DNA of 64,000 nucleotides from Gymnodinialimonas sp. 57CJ19 (GCF_038396845.1 NZ_CP151587.1:780001-844000), one strand, 5' to 3'. Counted from the first letter of the stretch, positions 18,873 to 28,585 are shown. The notes: generated from the sequence alone by a model not told the origin. Numbers and translations are program-made.

Positions 18873-21014
18873 ATGGCGGCGAGAGATTTCAACGACAAAA
18901 TGGCGCAGGAAAGGCGCGCCCGCCTACAGGCCGAGCAACTGCTCGCCCTGCGGTCAGAGGAGCTTTATTCAGCAAACCGAAAGCTAGCCGAACATGCCAC
19001 GGCGCTGTCTACGCAAGTCATTGAACAACGTGAAGAAAATGCAGCGCTAAAGGGCTTGTCGGTCAAGACCGAAGCGCAGTTGGAGGTGGCGACTGAACGC
19101 GCGGTCACGGCGCAGCGGCGCTTGTGGGATGCGTTAACGGCCACGGAAGATGGCTTTGCGATCTTTGATCGTGATTGGCGACTGGTCGCGGCCAACTCTG
19201 CCTTCTTTTCGATCTTTGATGGCGTCGCGGATGTGACGGAAGGCGCCACCTACGAGGCGATTCTTCGCATCGGGGTGGAAGAGGGGATCGTTGATCTGCA
19301 AGGCGAAGACCCGGAAGATTGGGTCGATCAGATGATCGCCCGTTGGGAAATGAACCCGATCCCCAAAGCCGACATCAAACTATGGAACGGCGCCTATATT
19401 CGGTTGAACGATAAACAGACCCCGCAGGGCGATTTCGTATCTTTGGCGGTCGATATTACCGGCAACATTCGCCGTGAACGGGAACTGGCCGAGGCGCGCG
19501 ATGCTGCACTGGCAGCGAATCGGGCGAAGTCCAATTTCCTCGCCAACATGAGCCATGAAATCAGGACGCCGATGAATGGCGTCGTCTCGATGGCGGAACT
19601 GCTGCGCGAAACGCCGTTGAATGAAGAACAACAGATATTTGCCGATACCATCCGCAATTCGGGAGAGGCGTTGTTGGTGATCATCAACGACATCCTTGAT
19701 TTCTCGAAAATCGAAGCACGCAAGCTCGTCCTCCAAGAAGAAAGCTTCGACCTCAACGCCCTATTGCGTGAGATTTTCCGTCTATTGGAACCCAGCATTG
19801 GCGAAAGGGAGCTGGAGCTTGTGCTGGACTACGACATCTTCATGCCTCGGCGGTTGATCGGTGATCCCGGGCGGATCAGGCAGGTTCTGATCAATCTTAT
19901 CGGGAACGCCGTGAAGTTCACTGAAAAGGGCCATGTAACCGTGCACGTTATGGCGATGCCGACTCTCGATCCCAGTGACGCGCTGGAGGTGTCCATCGTG
20001 GTTGAGGATACGGGCGCGGGGATTGCGAAGGAAAAACAAGCCCATGTGTTTGGAGAGTTCAACCAGGTCGAAGACGAACGGAACCGCAGCCACGACGGCA
20101 CCGGGCTTGGTCTTGCGATCACCAAGCGGCTGATTGACCTGATGAACGGAGAGATGTGGTTGGAATCCGAGCTTGGAGAAGGGTCCGCCTTCGGGTTCAA
20201 GATCGCGTTGAAAGCCGACCCGGAGGGGGAGGAAGAACCGGTTGCGGGCCTGCCCGTGACGAAATCTCGGGTGTTGTTGATCGGGCAGTGCGCCGAGCTT
20301 GAGGCGCAGTTGTTTGCCGCCCTTGGGCGACTCCATGCGGAAACGACGCAGATCAGGCGGTTGCCTACACCGCGCGATCTGGAAGGGACGGCAGCGGTGG
20401 TGCTCTGCGATCTGGGCATAGGCGCGGAACAGGTCAACGCGGCATTGGACGCGAGTGATTTCAACGGCCCGCGTCTATGTGTTCAGCCGCCGGACAATAC
20501 GCCAAAGGATTACGAAAGCTGCGCCTTGCACGAAGGGCTCGCCGCGTTTCGCGAGCAGCTGATGTGGGAAGTGTCCGATGCCCACAGCCCTGCACCCGCC
20601 GTGACACAAGCTGAACCGGCGCCATCGCCAAGCAAGCCGCTCCGCCTTCTGGCGGCGGAGGACAACAAGACCAACCAGCTCGTGTTCAAGGCCATGTTGA
20701 AGGGGTTGGAGTTAGATTTGGAGATCGCCAACAACGGCGTCGAACTGGTCGACGCCTACAAACGCGACGTGCCGGATCTGGTGATGACTGATATCTCGAT
20801 GCCTGAGTTGGATGGGCTGGAAGCCTCGCAACAAATCAGAGCCTATGAGGCTGAACAGGGTCTACCACGGGTGCAAATTATTGCCATGACAGCCCATGCC
20901 GTAGAGGGTGACCGGGAGCGTATCCTTGCCGCGGGGCTTGATGACTACATCACCAAGCCCCTGAAAAAGGATGTGATCCACTGCAAGATCGAGGCGGCCT
21001 TTGCCGATGCCTAA
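18873..21014 (+). CDS. Soluble hybrid histidine kinase (PAS-HisKA-HATPase-REC)
   Basis: A 713-residue signalling protein without a transmembrane segment. The N-terminal 80 residues are charged and heptad-like (probable coiled coil). A PAS domain follows (LWDALTATEDGFAIFDRDWR, about 90-205), then HisKA with His228 in NMSHEIRTPMNG, and HATPase_c (N box LINLIGNAVKFTEKG, G boxes DTGAGI and GTGLGLAI). A linker of about 130 residues may be a degenerate receiver. A C-terminal receiver domain has Asp640 in DLVMTDISMPELDG and the Lys in YITKPLK. Its 3' end overlaps the convergent asparaginase gene by four bases. No separate response regulator or Hpt gene is nearby. Confidence 0.92.
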   Translation: MAARDFNDKMAQERRARLQAEQLLALRSEELYSANRKLAEHATALSTQVIEQREENAALKGLSVKTEAQLEVATERAVTAQRRLWDALTATEDGFAIFDRDWRLVAANSAFFSIFDGVADVTEGATYEAILRIGVEEGIVDLQGEDPEDWVDQMIARWEMNPIPKADIKLWNGAYIRLNDKQTPQGDFVSLAVDITGNIRRERELAEARDAALAANRAKSNFLANMSHEIRTPMNGVVSMAELLRETPLNEEQQIFADTIRNSGEALLVIINDILDFSKIEARKLVLQEESFDLNALLREIFRLLEPSIGERELELVLDYDIFMPRRLIGDPGRIRQVLINLIGNAVKFTEKGHVTVHVMAMPTLDPSDALEVSIVVEDTGAGIAKEKQAHVFGEFNQVEDERNRSHDGTGLGLAITKRLIDLMNGEMWLESELGEGSAFGFKIALKADPEGEEEPVAGLPVTKSRVLLIGQCAELEAQLFAALGRLHAETTQIRRLPTPRDLEGTAAVVLCDLGIGAEQVNAALDASDFNGPRLCVQPPDNTPKDYESCALHEGLAAFREQLMWEVSDAHSPAPAVTQAEPAPSPSKPLRLLAAEDNKTNQLVFKAMLKGLELDLEIANNGVELVDAYKRDVPDLVMTDISMPELDGLEASQQIRAYEAEQGLPRVQIIAMTAHAVEGDRERILAAGLDDYITKPLKKDVIHCKIEAAFADA

Positions 21015-22030
21015 AGCTGCAACCCCGTCAGCGCGTCGGCAATGCGATAGTGGCCTGTCTCAATCCCGTTCCAGTTGCGGATCGGGCCGTGGGTGAAGGC
21101 AAGCGCCTCGGGGTGTTGTGGGTCCAGGACCCCAAGTGCGCCAAGGATGTGGGCAATCGCCGCCTCGGACCCTCGGGTGGCTCCATCGGCGATCTTCAGG
21201 GCAACGCCGATTTTCAGCTCGGGGATAATGGCGATGAACACGCCCTCGGCCCCGGTCTTGATCGCGGCACGTTTATCCATGGCGCGCATCAGACGGGTGC
21301 AGGCGCGGCCCTCTCCGGCGACCAGATCGGGGTGCAACATCATCGCATCGCGCAGACGCGCCATCGCGGCTTGGCGCGTGCCACCGTCGGTTGTGGCAGC
21401 GGCATAGGCCGCCATGGCGCGGGCAAGGCCCGACAGGCGCGTGGCGAAGTTCGGGGCGGAACAGCCATCGATGGCGAATTCGGGATTGGGCTCATCGGTC
21501 AGGTCGTCCCAAGCCTCGCTAATGGCGGCCTGAAGGGGATGTGACGGGTCGATATATTCCGGCCCCGCGCCCACATGCTGGCTATAGGTCAGGAACCCGG
21601 TGTGTTTGCCCGAGCAATTGTTGTGCCGTTGATCCGGCCCGCAATGGGAACAAATCAGCGCGTCACGGGCGGGCACATCGTTTGGCCATTGCACGCCACA
21701 CCGAAAGTCAGATTCGGACATGCCAATGTCGGCAAGCCAGGCACTCACACGATCTGTATGGATCGCGGCCCCCTGATGGGACGCGCAAGACAGCGCCAGA
21801 TGCTCTGGGGTTAACCCGCGCGCATCGGCAGCGCCGCTTTCCACGAGCGGCAGGGCCTGGATCATTTTCGAGGACGAACGCGGCAGAATCCGGGCCTCCG
21901 TGTCGCCGATTCCGCCAATCAGACCCTCTCCGTGGCGCCAAATCGCAACGTGTCCCCGGTGCGAACACTCCAGAATCGGGCCCCTGTGAACCTCGACCAA
22001 CACCTCGGTTGCGTTCTTTGTCATCGTCAT
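21011..22030 (-). CDS. L-asparaginase II family protein
   Basis: A 339-residue protein of the rhizobial-type AnsA/asparaginase II family (PF06089), which hydrolyses asparagine to aspartate and ammonia and is unrelated to the E. coli enzymes. Family segments visible are RGPILECSHRGHVAIW, SSKMIQALPLVESGAA, LSCASHQGA, NNCSGKHTGFL and DGCSAPNFA. ATG 22030 is supported by AGGAG five bases upstream; a second ATG two codons later is possible. It ends inside the kinase stop region, and its start faces the IalB-like genes divergently. Confidence 0.9.
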   Translation of the reverse strand: MTMTKNATEVLVEVHRGPILECSHRGHVAIWRHGEGLIGGIGDTEARILPRSSSKMIQALPLVESGAADARGLTPEHLALSCASHQGAAIHTDRVSAWLADIGMSESDFRCGVQWPNDVPARDALICSHCGPDQRHNNCSGKHTGFLTYSQHVGAGPEYIDPSHPLQAAISEAWDDLTDEPNPEFAIDGCSAPNFATRLSGLARAMAAYAAATTDGGTRQAAMARLRDAMMLHPDLVAGEGRACTRLMRAMDKRAAIKTGAEGVFIAIIPELKIGVALKIADGATRGSEAAIAHILGALGVLDPQHPEALAFTHGPIRNWNGIETGHYRIADALTGLQL

Positions 22031-22198
22031 TTGCTCCTACTCCGTTCACATCCCGGCGAATTTCCGCACACGGGGCTTTTTTCAACCGTGTCTTTCGTCT
22101 ACGTTAACGGGCAATTACGGTCGGACGCCCCATCTTTTGTGATGACCTAAAAAACGGGTGCCGACCAGAGGCAGCGAAGGGGCTGGAGGCTCTTACTC

Positions 22199-22726
22199 AT
22201 GAAGACATATCTTGCTGGTATTCTGGCGGGCGCACTGGCCCTTTCGGCCACAGGCGCGTTTGCGCAGGACGAATCAACTAACCGAGTGAACGCCGAGACC
22301 GATTGGTCCGTGTTCGTCGAAGATGATCCAACGCAGTGCTGGGTCGTTTCCACACCATCTGAGACGGTGAACACGCGCGATGGTCGTGTGGTGTCCGTGC
22401 GTCGCGGCGAAATCCTGATGTTCGTGTCGTTCTGGCCCGGCCAAGAGCGTTTGGGCGAAGTCAGCTTCACGGGCGGCTATCCTTTCGCCGATGGCTCCAC
22501 CGTGACGATGTCAATCGGCAGCACCTCGTTCGAGCTGTTCACCGACGGCGAAATGGCGTGGGCCGCGTCGCCGCAGGACGATGATCGGATCATCACCGCC
22601 ATGAAGCGCGGCGCAGAGGCTGTGCTGACAGCACGCTCGTCGCGGGGCACCCAGACGCAGGACACGTTCAGCCTGTTGGGCTTCACGGCTGCGGTAGAAG
22701 ACGCCGAGACACGTTGCGGGAACTGA
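22199..22726 (+). CDS. Secreted IalB-family protein, copy 1
   Basis: A 175-residue exported protein with signal peptide MKTYLAGILAGALALSATG ending in AFA, and the invasion-associated locus B fold (PF06776): DWSVFVEDDPTQCWVVS, LMFVSFWPG, GAEAVLTARSSRGTQTQDTF, and a final Cys pair partner in AETRCGN. The function in free-living Rhodobacteraceae is unknown; in Bartonella IalB helps invade red cells. It lies seven bases before a second, diverged copy, so the two form an operon. Confidence 0.85.
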   Translation: MKTYLAGILAGALALSATGAFAQDESTNRVNAETDWSVFVEDDPTQCWVVSTPSETVNTRDGRVVSVRRGEILMFVSFWPGQERLGEVSFTGGYPFADGSTVTMSIGSTSFELFTDGEMAWAASPQDDDRIITAMKRGAEAVLTARSSRGTQTQDTFSLLGFTAAVEDAETRCGN

Positions 22727-22733
22727 CATCGCC

Positions 22734-23255
22734 ATGAAAACTGGACTGAGCGGCGTGACCGTGCTGGCCTTGGGTCTTTGCACAGCGATGCCCGGATTTG
22801 CGCAAACCGCTGATGCCCCTTGGCCTGTCTACGTGCAGGAAGATCCTGCGCGTTGCTGGGTCGTGTCACCCCCCACGGGAACGACCGCCTCGCGCAACGG
22901 CACGGACGTATCGGGCAACATCAGCCGTGACACGGTTTTGATGTTCGTCTCCTATTGGCCCGAAGATGGGCGGCTGGGTGAAATCAGCTACACTGGCGGG
23001 TATCAATTCGCGGTCGGCAGCGACGTGACTGTCGTGGTGGGCGATCAGACGTTTGCGCTGTTCACCGAAGGCCCGATGGCTTGGGCCGGGTCGCCAGAGG
23101 ACGATGCGCGGATCATCGCCGCCATGCGTGACGGAACGGAAGCGGTGCTAACCGCCACCTCCACCCGTGGCACCGAGGTTGTGGATACCTTCGACCTTCA
23201 GGGTTTTTCGCGTGCGATGGATGACGCCTCGGTTCGGTGTGCGCCCAGTAACTGA
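22734..23255 (+). CDS. Secreted IalB-family protein, copy 2
   Basis: A 173-residue paralogue of the preceding gene, about half identical by eye, with signal peptide ending at GFAQ, and the same WPVYVQEDPARCWVVS, LMFVSYWP and EAVLTATSTRGTEVVDTF blocks and terminal Cys. Tandem duplication followed by divergence. rlmN follows after 84 bases with its own ribosome site. Confidence 0.83.
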   Translation: MKTGLSGVTVLALGLCTAMPGFAQTADAPWPVYVQEDPARCWVVSPPTGTTASRNGTDVSGNISRDTVLMFVSYWPEDGRLGEISYTGGYQFAVGSDVTVVVGDQTFALFTEGPMAWAGSPEDDARIIAAMRDGTEAVLTATSTRGTEVVDTFDLQGFSRAMDDASVRCAPSN

Positions 23256-23339
23256 CCTGCCGTGATTGATTTGCGCGGACGGGCGGCCTCCTATATGGAA
23301 GGCGCTTCTTAAAAGACCGTTCCTCAAAGGAGTGTCGTC

Positions 23340-24530
23340 ATGACTGCCCCTGTTTCTGCCAATGCCCCCATCACGCAGGACGTTCGCACGTTCCCTCGTA
23401 AATTGCCTGACGGTCCGGTCAACTTGATCGGGCTGACCCGGGATGGCTTGCGTGCCGCGTTGATCGAAGCGGGTACCCCTGAGAAGCAGGCAAAGATGCG
23501 CATGGGGCAGATTTGGCAGTGGCTCTATCAGAAGGGCGTGCGCGACTTCGCGCAGATGACCAACCTGTCCAAAGATTACCGCGCCATGCTGGCCGAGACC
23601 TTTGTGGCCGATGTGCCTGAGGTCGTGTCCAAGCAGGTCAGCGCCGATGGCACCCGCAAGTACCTGGTGCGCATCGCCGGTGGGCATGAGGTTGAGGTGG
23701 TCTATATCCCCGAAGTGGATCGCGGCACGCTGTGCATCTCCTCCCAGGTGGGCTGCACCCTGACGTGTTCGTTCTGCCATACCGGCACCCAGAAGTTAGT
23801 GCGTAACCTGACCGCCGGAGAGATCATTGGTCAGGTCATGCTGGCCCGCGATGATCTGGATGAATGGGTGCCCACAGGCGAGGGCTCGGACGCCAAGCCC
23901 CGTCTGGTGTCGAATATCGTGCTGATGGGCATGGGAGAGCCGCTTTATAATTTCGAGAACGTCCGCGACGCGATGAAAATCGCGATGGACCCCGAGGGGA
24001 TTTCCCTGTCCCGGCGCCGGATCACCCTGTCGACCTCGGGCGTTGTACCCGAGATCGCCAAGACGGCACAGGAGATCGGCTGCCAACTGGCCGTGTCGTT
24101 CCACGCCACCACCGATGAGGTCCGCGACAAGCTGGTGCCGATCAACAAGCGCTGGAATATCGAAGAGCTGTTGGGCGCTCTGCGGGAGTACCCGAAGGTC
24201 TCCAACAGTGAGCGGATCACCTTTGAATATGTGATGTTGAAGGACGTGAACGACACGGATGAAGACGCCCGGCGTCTGGTGAAGCTGATCAAGGGCATCC
24301 CTGCCAAGATCAACCTTATCCCGTTCAACGAATGGCCCGGCGCGCCGTATGAGCGCTCAGATTGGGCGCGAATCGAGGCGTTTGCCGATATCGTCTACAA
24401 GGCGGGCTATGCCTCTCCGATCCGCACACCGCGCGGGGAAGACATAATGGCGGCCTGTGGCCAGTTGAAATCCGCGACAGAACGCGCGCGCAAGTCTCGC
24501 AAGCAGATTGAGGCCGAGGCCGGTCTGTAG
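23340..24530 (+). CDS. rlmN: Dual-specificity RNA methyltransferase RlmN
   Basis: A 396-residue radical SAM enzyme that makes 2-methyladenosine at 23S rRNA A2503 and tRNA A37. The [4Fe-4S] motif CTLTCSFC (Cys139, Cys143, Cys146) is complete, and a C-terminal Cys in IMAACGQL is the methyl-carrying or resolving residue. An AAGGAG lies eight bases before the ATG. It is longer than E. coli RlmN by an N-terminal extension, as usual in alphaproteobacteria. Confidence 0.96.
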   Translation: MTAPVSANAPITQDVRTFPRKLPDGPVNLIGLTRDGLRAALIEAGTPEKQAKMRMGQIWQWLYQKGVRDFAQMTNLSKDYRAMLAETFVADVPEVVSKQVSADGTRKYLVRIAGGHEVEVVYIPEVDRGTLCISSQVGCTLTCSFCHTGTQKLVRNLTAGEIIGQVMLARDDLDEWVPTGEGSDAKPRLVSNIVLMGMGEPLYNFENVRDAMKIAMDPEGISLSRRRITLSTSGVVPEIAKTAQEIGCQLAVSFHATTDEVRDKLVPINKRWNIEELLGALREYPKVSNSERITFEYVMLKDVNDTDEDARRLVKLIKGIPAKINLIPFNEWPGAPYERSDWARIEAFADIVYKAGYASPIRTPRGEDIMAACGQLKSATERARKSRKQIEAEAGL

Positions 24531-24570
24531 CGCGCCCCAAGGCGGTGGGTATCTCAACCACCGTTTGCCC

Positions 24571-24600
24571 AAAAGAAAAGACGCAACCCGCGAGGGTTGC
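24571..24600 (-). terminator. Terminator of 61-residue protein gene A
   Basis: Read on the minus strand: GCAACCC-TCGC-GGGTTGC stem (24583-24600) followed by TCTTTTCTTTT. It sits 30 bases after the stop of the 61-codon gene and is a strong intrinsic terminator; it may also end rlmN transcription from the other side. Confidence 0.85.
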
Positions 24601-24630
24601 GCCTTTCCAAATTCGAGTCTGATCCGCGGA

Positions 24631-24816
24631 TCAGGAGTGGTGCAGAGCCAGAACCAGCAGCAGAACTGCGATGGCTGGAACCAGGATGCCGCCAGCGGAA
24701 GAACCAGTGTCTTCAACGATGACTACGGGCTCAACAACCGTAGGGGCAACATAACCACCAGCGAATGCGCCAGTTGCGACAACGGAAAGAGCGGCTGCGA
24801 GAGCGAGTTTTTTCAT
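24631..24816 (-). CDS. Small membrane protein, twin A (61 aa)
   Basis: A 61-residue protein: Lys-Lys-initiated signal peptide (about 1-20, VATGAFAGG), a short Pro/Val-rich stretch, and a C-terminal hydrophobic helix (GGILVPAIAVLLLVLALHHS). AAGGAG lies seven bases before the ATG. The protein is identical over all 61 residues to twin B at 25022-25207, although the DNA differs at 15 positions, all synonymous. Function unknown; similar short proteins are found widely in Rhodobacteraceae. It has its own terminator and a conserved upstream palindrome. Confidence 0.85.
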   Translation of the reverse strand: MKKLALAAALSVVATGAFAGGYVAPTVVEPVVIVEDTGSSAGGILVPAIAVLLLVLALHHS

Positions 24817-24839
24817 AGTATTCTCCTTAGCCCGGTTTC

Positions 24840-24852
24840 ACGCAGTATGCGT
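24840..24852 (-). promoter_or_regulatory. Palindrome upstream of twin A
   Basis: ACGCA-GTA-TGCGT lies 24 bases before the start, followed (plus strand) by AGGTTGGG. The same arrangement, TGCGCA-CTA-TGCGCA then AGGTTGGG, is at 25238 before twin B. Conserved position and pairing suggest an operator or 5' leader hairpin. Confidence 0.5.
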
Positions 24853-24960
24853 AGGTTGGGCAGATATATTTAAGACCTTGGCAAGATGATTAGCCTTTCG
24901 GCCCCCAGTGTTGCAACAGGCTGTGCAATATTCTCTACAACAGAAATCAAAGGTGTTGCA

Positions 24961-24992
24961 GAAAAGAAAAGGCGCCACCCGAAGGCAGCGCC
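24961..24992 (-). terminator. Terminator of 61-residue protein gene B
   Basis: On the minus strand, a 9-base stem with two G-U pairs and a UUCG tetraloop (24971-24992) is followed by TTTTCTTTTC. Strong intrinsic terminator 29 bases after the stop of twin B. Confidence 0.85.
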
Positions 24993-25021
24993 AATTCAAA
25001 TCGTAAGTTCTGATCCGCGGA

Positions 25022-25207
25022 TCAGGAGTGGTGCAGTGCCAGAACCAGCAGCAGAACTGCGATGGCTGGGACCAAGATGCCGCCTGCGGAAGAACCAGTG
25101 TCTTCAACGATGACTACGGGCTCAACGACCGTAGGAGCAACGTAACCGCCTGCGAATGCGCCAGTGGCGACAACAGACAGTGCAGCAGCGAGAGCGAGTT
25201 TTTTCAT
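25022..25207 (-). CDS. Small membrane protein, twin B (61 aa)
   Basis: Identical in protein sequence to twin A; coding DNA differs only at synonymous sites (15 of 186). The signal-like N-terminus and C-terminal transmembrane helix are as described for twin A. The flanks, apart from the palindrome and AGGTTGGG, have diverged and the terminators differ in sequence, so the duplication is not recent and the protein is under strong constraint. Confidence 0.85.
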   Translation of the reverse strand: MKKLALAAALSVVATGAFAGGYVAPTVVEPVVIVEDTGSSAGGILVPAIAVLLLVLALHHS

Positions 25208-25503
25208 AGTAGATATCCTTATAAGATACGCCCCTTTTGCGCACTATGCGCAGGTTGGGGCACCCAAGACTGTACCTCGTACTTTTCTTTAAGCAGCAAC
25301 CCGGTTTGATTGCAATGCTGGCGAAATTCTCGCTGGCATCGGAAACGGGCCATGTCGTCAATTTGGCAACACTTCTTCCCATCGCCCTTTAACTAAAGGC
25401 GTTTTCGGCGCGATTTCACCTCGAATGTGCGCGCAATCCGGCGTTTTTGCGACCATGGAATGCTGCCGAATCAAGCTGCTGGGGGGTGATTCTTACGGCA
25501 GAT
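25208..25503. other. 296-base spacer between twin B and the YkuD gene
   Basis: The left part (25208-25260) is the leader and promoter of twin B. The right part holds an imperfect hairpin (25463-25501: CTGCC+GAATCA pairing with TGATTC+GGCAG across a 4-base bulge) just after the YkuD stop, which probably stabilises or ends that transcript. No gene is seen. Confidence 0.45.
25238..25252 (-). promoter_or_regulatory. Palindrome upstream of twin B
   Basis: TGCGCA-CTA-TGCGCA with AGGTTGGG directly after it on the plus strand, matching the palindrome at 24840-24852 before twin A. It lies about 30 bases from the start codon. Confidence 0.5.
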
Positions 25504-25986
25504 CTACGGATAGATGGAGATCGGTGTGCCGTTGTTCACCATCGCATAAATCTGACGCATTTCGGCGTTGCTCACGGCGATACATCCCGCTGTCCAATCA
25601 TCGGTTCGCCGCGACGGGCGCGGTGTGCCGTGAATGAAGATATCCCCCCCGGGGCTGACGCCACGAGCACGGGCCTGGGCGATGTCTTCGGCATTGGGGT
25701 AGCTTATCCCAATGGACAGATACCACTGGCTGTTGGGATTGCGCCGGTCGATGACGTATTCACCCTCGGGCGTGCGGCCGTCGCCCTCTTCCAGCTTGTG
25801 ACCTTCGGGGGCGAAGCCCAACTCGATCTCGTAGGTTTCCAGGATTTCGTCGTTGTGCATCAGGAACATGATGCGGTCGTTCTTGTAGACGACAACACGC
25901 GTCACCTCTGGGCCATCATAGTCGATGAACCGCGAACAGCCCGTCAGGGCGGCCAGAGTCAGAATAGCAATCAAAAGGAAACGCAT
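25504..25986 (-). CDS. L,D-transpeptidase (YkuD) lipoprotein
   Basis: A 160-residue lipoprotein: the signal peptide ends in the lipobox LTGC at Cys17, so it is anchored in the envelope. The YkuD catalytic motif is present as HGTPRPS followed by the nucleophilic Cys in TAGCIAVSN, about residues 120-140. It probably cross-links or anchors to meso-diaminopimelate in peptidoglycan. Convergent with nothing close; the next gene upstream on the same strand begins 61 bases away. Confidence 0.9.
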   Translation of the reverse strand: MRFLLIAILTLAALTGCSRFIDYDGPEVTRVVVYKNDRIMFLMHNDEILETYEIELGFAPEGHKLEEGDGRTPEGEYVIDRRNPNSQWYLSIGISYPNAEDIAQARARGVSPGGDIFIHGTPRPSRRTDDWTAGCIAVSNAEMRQIYAMVNNGTPISIYP

Positions 25987-26046
25987 GGTCTGTTCACCTA
26001 TCGGAGTTTGCCCCTGTTACACCGAAGTCCGCGCCCGATGCGAGGG

Positions 26047-26895
26047 TTAGCCTTCGCGTTCAGCGGAAAGAAGCGCAGTTAAGCCGGTGTCGTAGTCAGG
26101 GTAGAGCAATTTTACCCCCAATTCCTCTTTGATTCGGGTGTTATCGACCCGCTTGGATTCGGAATAGAAGCTGCGGCCCATGGGCGTCATCTCGGCGTCT
26201 TCAAAGGCAACCTCCGGGGGAATCGGCAGACCCAGTAGTTTGGCCGCATGGGCGATCACGTCTTGGGGCGGCGCGGGTTGATCGTCGCAAACGTTATAGG
26301 CCGCGCCGGGGTTGGGGCGCGCGATAGAGGCTAGAAGCACCTGCGCGATGTCGTCGATATGGGTGCGGCTGAACACCTGATTCTCTTTCACGACCCGCCG
26401 CGCGTTGCCGCTGCGCACCTTGGCAAACGGCCCACGCCCCGGACCATAAATGCCCGCAAGGCGGAAGATATGCACCGGCAACCCGTGGTCTTTGTAGAGG
26501 TCCAGCCATTCGCCCTCGGTTGCGACGCGGGCCTCGCCCCTGATGCTGGTGGGGGTCAATGGCGTGTCCTCTGTCACCCAGCCCCCCTGATGGTCGCCGT
26601 AGACGCCCGTCGTGGACAGGTAGCCGACCCACTGGGGCTTTTCTGCCGCAAAGGCATCATGCAGTTCGGCCAGCACCGGGTCACGCCCGTCCTGCGGCCC
26701 GGCAGAGATCAGGATATGGGTCGCCTCGGCCACATCTTTACGCAAGTCATCGCCGGGGAAGATGCGCGGCGTGACGCCCTGCATCTGGGCCGCCTTTTCC
26801 GCCGAGCGCGTGGTTGCGATGATCTCCCATTCGTCTGGGGCCGCCTTGGCGAAGGCTTTGGCCGTAAACCCGTAGCCAAATATCAGAAGTTTCAT
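26047..26895 (-). CDS. NAD(P)-dependent epimerase / SDR family protein (YeeZ-like)
   Basis: A 282-residue extended SDR-like protein. The N-terminal dinucleotide motif FGYGFTA follows MKLLI, with [11 protein letters not shown] and the downstream [13 protein letters not shown], as in YeeZ-type proteins. The active-site Tyr-x-x-x-Lys is not evident in standard form, so the reaction is uncertain. The ATG overlaps the queG stop as ATGA; the seven codons upstream in frame are not used. Last gene of the minus-strand operon GST-queG-SDR. Confidence 0.85.
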   Translation of the reverse strand: MKLLIFGYGFTAKAFAKAAPDEWEIIATTRSAEKAAQMQGVTPRIFPGDDLRKDVAEATHILISAGPQDGRDPVLAELHDAFAAEKPQWVGYLSTTGVYGDHQGGWVTEDTPLTPTSIRGEARVATEGEWLDLYKDHGLPVHIFRLAGIYGPGRGPFAKVRSGNARRVVKENQVFSRTHIDDIAQVLLASIARPNPGAAYNVCDDQPAPPQDVIAHAAKLLGLPIPPEVAFEDAEMTPMGRSFYSESKRVDNTRIKEELGVKLLYPDYDTGLTALLSAEREG

Positions 26896-27923
26896 TGTAA
26901 CCTCTCCACTGCCCACCGGGCGGCATCTGCCACCGCCGCATCGGGATCATCCACCAAGGGCTGCGCCGCCGTCGTTAGTGCCACATCGCCCGAGTTGCCA
27001 ATCGCGTAAAGCACATTGCGCACAAACCGATTCCGTCCAATCCGCTTGATCGGAGAGCCCGAGAATCGCTCCCGAAAGCTTGCATCATCCAGCGTCGCCA
27101 GTTCAGCCAGTGGTGGTGATTGCATACCCTCACGCGGCGCATAGCGAATATCCCGTGCCGCTTGCGCGAATTTGTTCCACGGGCAGGCCGCAAGGCAATC
27201 ATCGCAGCCATAAATCCGATTACCCATCTTGGCGCGAAGATCTTCGGCCACGGGGCCTTTGTGTTCAATCGTCAGATAGGAAATGCACTTGCGCGCATCC
27301 AGTTGGAAAGGCGCGGGGAAGGCATCGGTCGGGCAGATATCAAGGCAGGCGGTGCAACTGCCGCAATACTCGGCCTCGGGGGCGTCGACGGGCAGTTCAA
27401 TGGTGGTGAAGATCGCGCCCAGGAAGAACCAGCTGCCCAGATCGCGCCCCAGCAAGTTGGTGTGTTTGCCCTGCCACCCAAGGCCCGCCGCCTGTGCCAG
27501 CGGCTTTTCCATTACGGGGGCGGTATCCACGAACACCTTGATCTGCTCCCCCGGCGCTTGCTCCAGCAGCCAGCGCCCCACACGCTTCAGGCGCTTCTTC
27601 ACCAGATCGTGGTAATCGCGCCCTTGGGCGTAAACGCTGATGGTGGCGCAATCGTGCGCCTTCAGGGGCTCCAACGGGTCAATGTCCGGCGCGTAGGGCT
27701 CGGCCAGCATGATGACCGACTTCGCCTCGGGCCAAAGCGCGCTGGCATCACCGCGCCAATGCATCCGCTCTGCCATCCAACCCATCTGCCCGTGATATCC
27801 GGCGTCAACGAAGGCCTTCAGGCGTTCCGCGGTTTCCGGCACCGCATCGGGGCGACAAACACCCATCTTGGCAAAACCCGCGGCAACGGATTCGGCCAGA
27901 AGGGCGTGTTTCAAGGCGCTCAA
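26892..27923 (-). CDS. queG: Epoxyqueuosine reductase QueG
   Basis: A 343-residue cobalamin-dependent iron-sulfur enzyme that reduces epoxyqueuosine to queuosine in tRNA. Two 4Fe-4S motifs are visible: [12 protein letters not shown] and the later [14 protein letters not shown]. The C-terminal HEAT-like region ([14 protein letters not shown]) is also present. Start and stop both overlap neighbours by four bases, so it is tightly coupled to the GST and SDR genes. No other queuosine gene is in the window. Confidence 0.95.
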   Translation of the reverse strand: MSALKHALLAESVAAGFAKMGVCRPDAVPETAERLKAFVDAGYHGQMGWMAERMHWRGDASALWPEAKSVIMLAEPYAPDIDPLEPLKAHDCATISVYAQGRDYHDLVKKRLKRVGRWLLEQAPGEQIKVFVDTAPVMEKPLAQAAGLGWQGKHTNLLGRDLGSWFFLGAIFTTIELPVDAPEAEYCGSCTACLDICPTDAFPAPFQLDARKCISYLTIEHKGPVAEDLRAKMGNRIYGCDDCLAACPWNKFAQAARDIRYAPREGMQSPPLAELATLDDASFRERFSGSPIKRIGRNRFVRNVLYAIGNSGDVALTTAAQPLVDDPDAAVADAARWAVERLQ

Positions 27924-28585
27924 AAGTCGAGGTTCGCGTAGTGGGGCGGCTGCGGGAAGCCAAAGATCTGGTCCGCCAGGATCGAGCGGAACGCAGGCCG
28001 AGACTTGATCGTCGCGTACCAGTCTTTCACCGGCTCACTCAGGCTCCAATCCACATCGGATATGTAGTCGAGACAGCTTAGATGCGCGGCAGCGGTGAAA
28101 TCCGCCATCGTCATCTTGTCGCCCGCCAACCAGCGCCGCTGATCCAACAGCCAATTCATATAGTGGATGTGGAACTTGATGTTCTGCGCCCCGGACTTCA
28201 CCGCGCGGCCATCGGGGTATCCTCCCCGCATCAGCTTCTTGTGGACCCTCTCGTGCACCAGATTGCAGGTGACTTCCTTGTAGAACTTGTCGTCAAACCA
28301 CGCCACCAGCCTGCGCACCTCGGCCCTTGCGACCGGATCGCGGGGCATCAGGGACGGCTCTGGCACCGTTTCCTCGATGTATTCGCAGATCGCGGAACTG
28401 TCGCTCAGCGTCAGACCGTCAATCTTCAGGACCGGCACCTTGCCTGCCGGATTGCGGCGCAGGAATTCGTTGGAGGGCTCCCAATACTTCTCATCCACCA
28501 GCTCCACCTCAATACGCTTCTCCGCAAGGATCAGGCGAACCTTCCGGCAAAACGGGGACAATGGGAAATGATAGAGGCGGTTCAT
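27920..28585 (-). CDS. Glutathione S-transferase family protein
   Basis: A 221-residue GST with N-terminal thioredoxin fold ([18 protein letters not shown]; Ser and Cys at the expected active-site positions) and the cis-Pro motif [10 protein letters not shown] and [11 protein letters not shown]. The helical C-terminal domain contains [20 protein letters not shown] 28585 is chosen as the family start; an upstream in-frame codon would add 13 Gln/Glu-rich residues. The substrate is unknown. Confidence 0.9.
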   Translation of the reverse strand: MNRLYHFPLSPFCRKVRLILAEKRIEVELVDEKYWEPSNEFLRRNPAGKVPVLKIDGLTLSDSSAICEYIEETVPEPSLMPRDPVARAEVRRLVAWFDDKFYKEVTCNLVHERVHKKLMRGGYPDGRAVKSGAQNIKFHIHYMNWLLDQRRWLAGDKMTMADFTAAAHLSCLDYISDVDWSLSEPVKDWYATIKSRPAFRSILADQIFGFPQPPHYANLDF

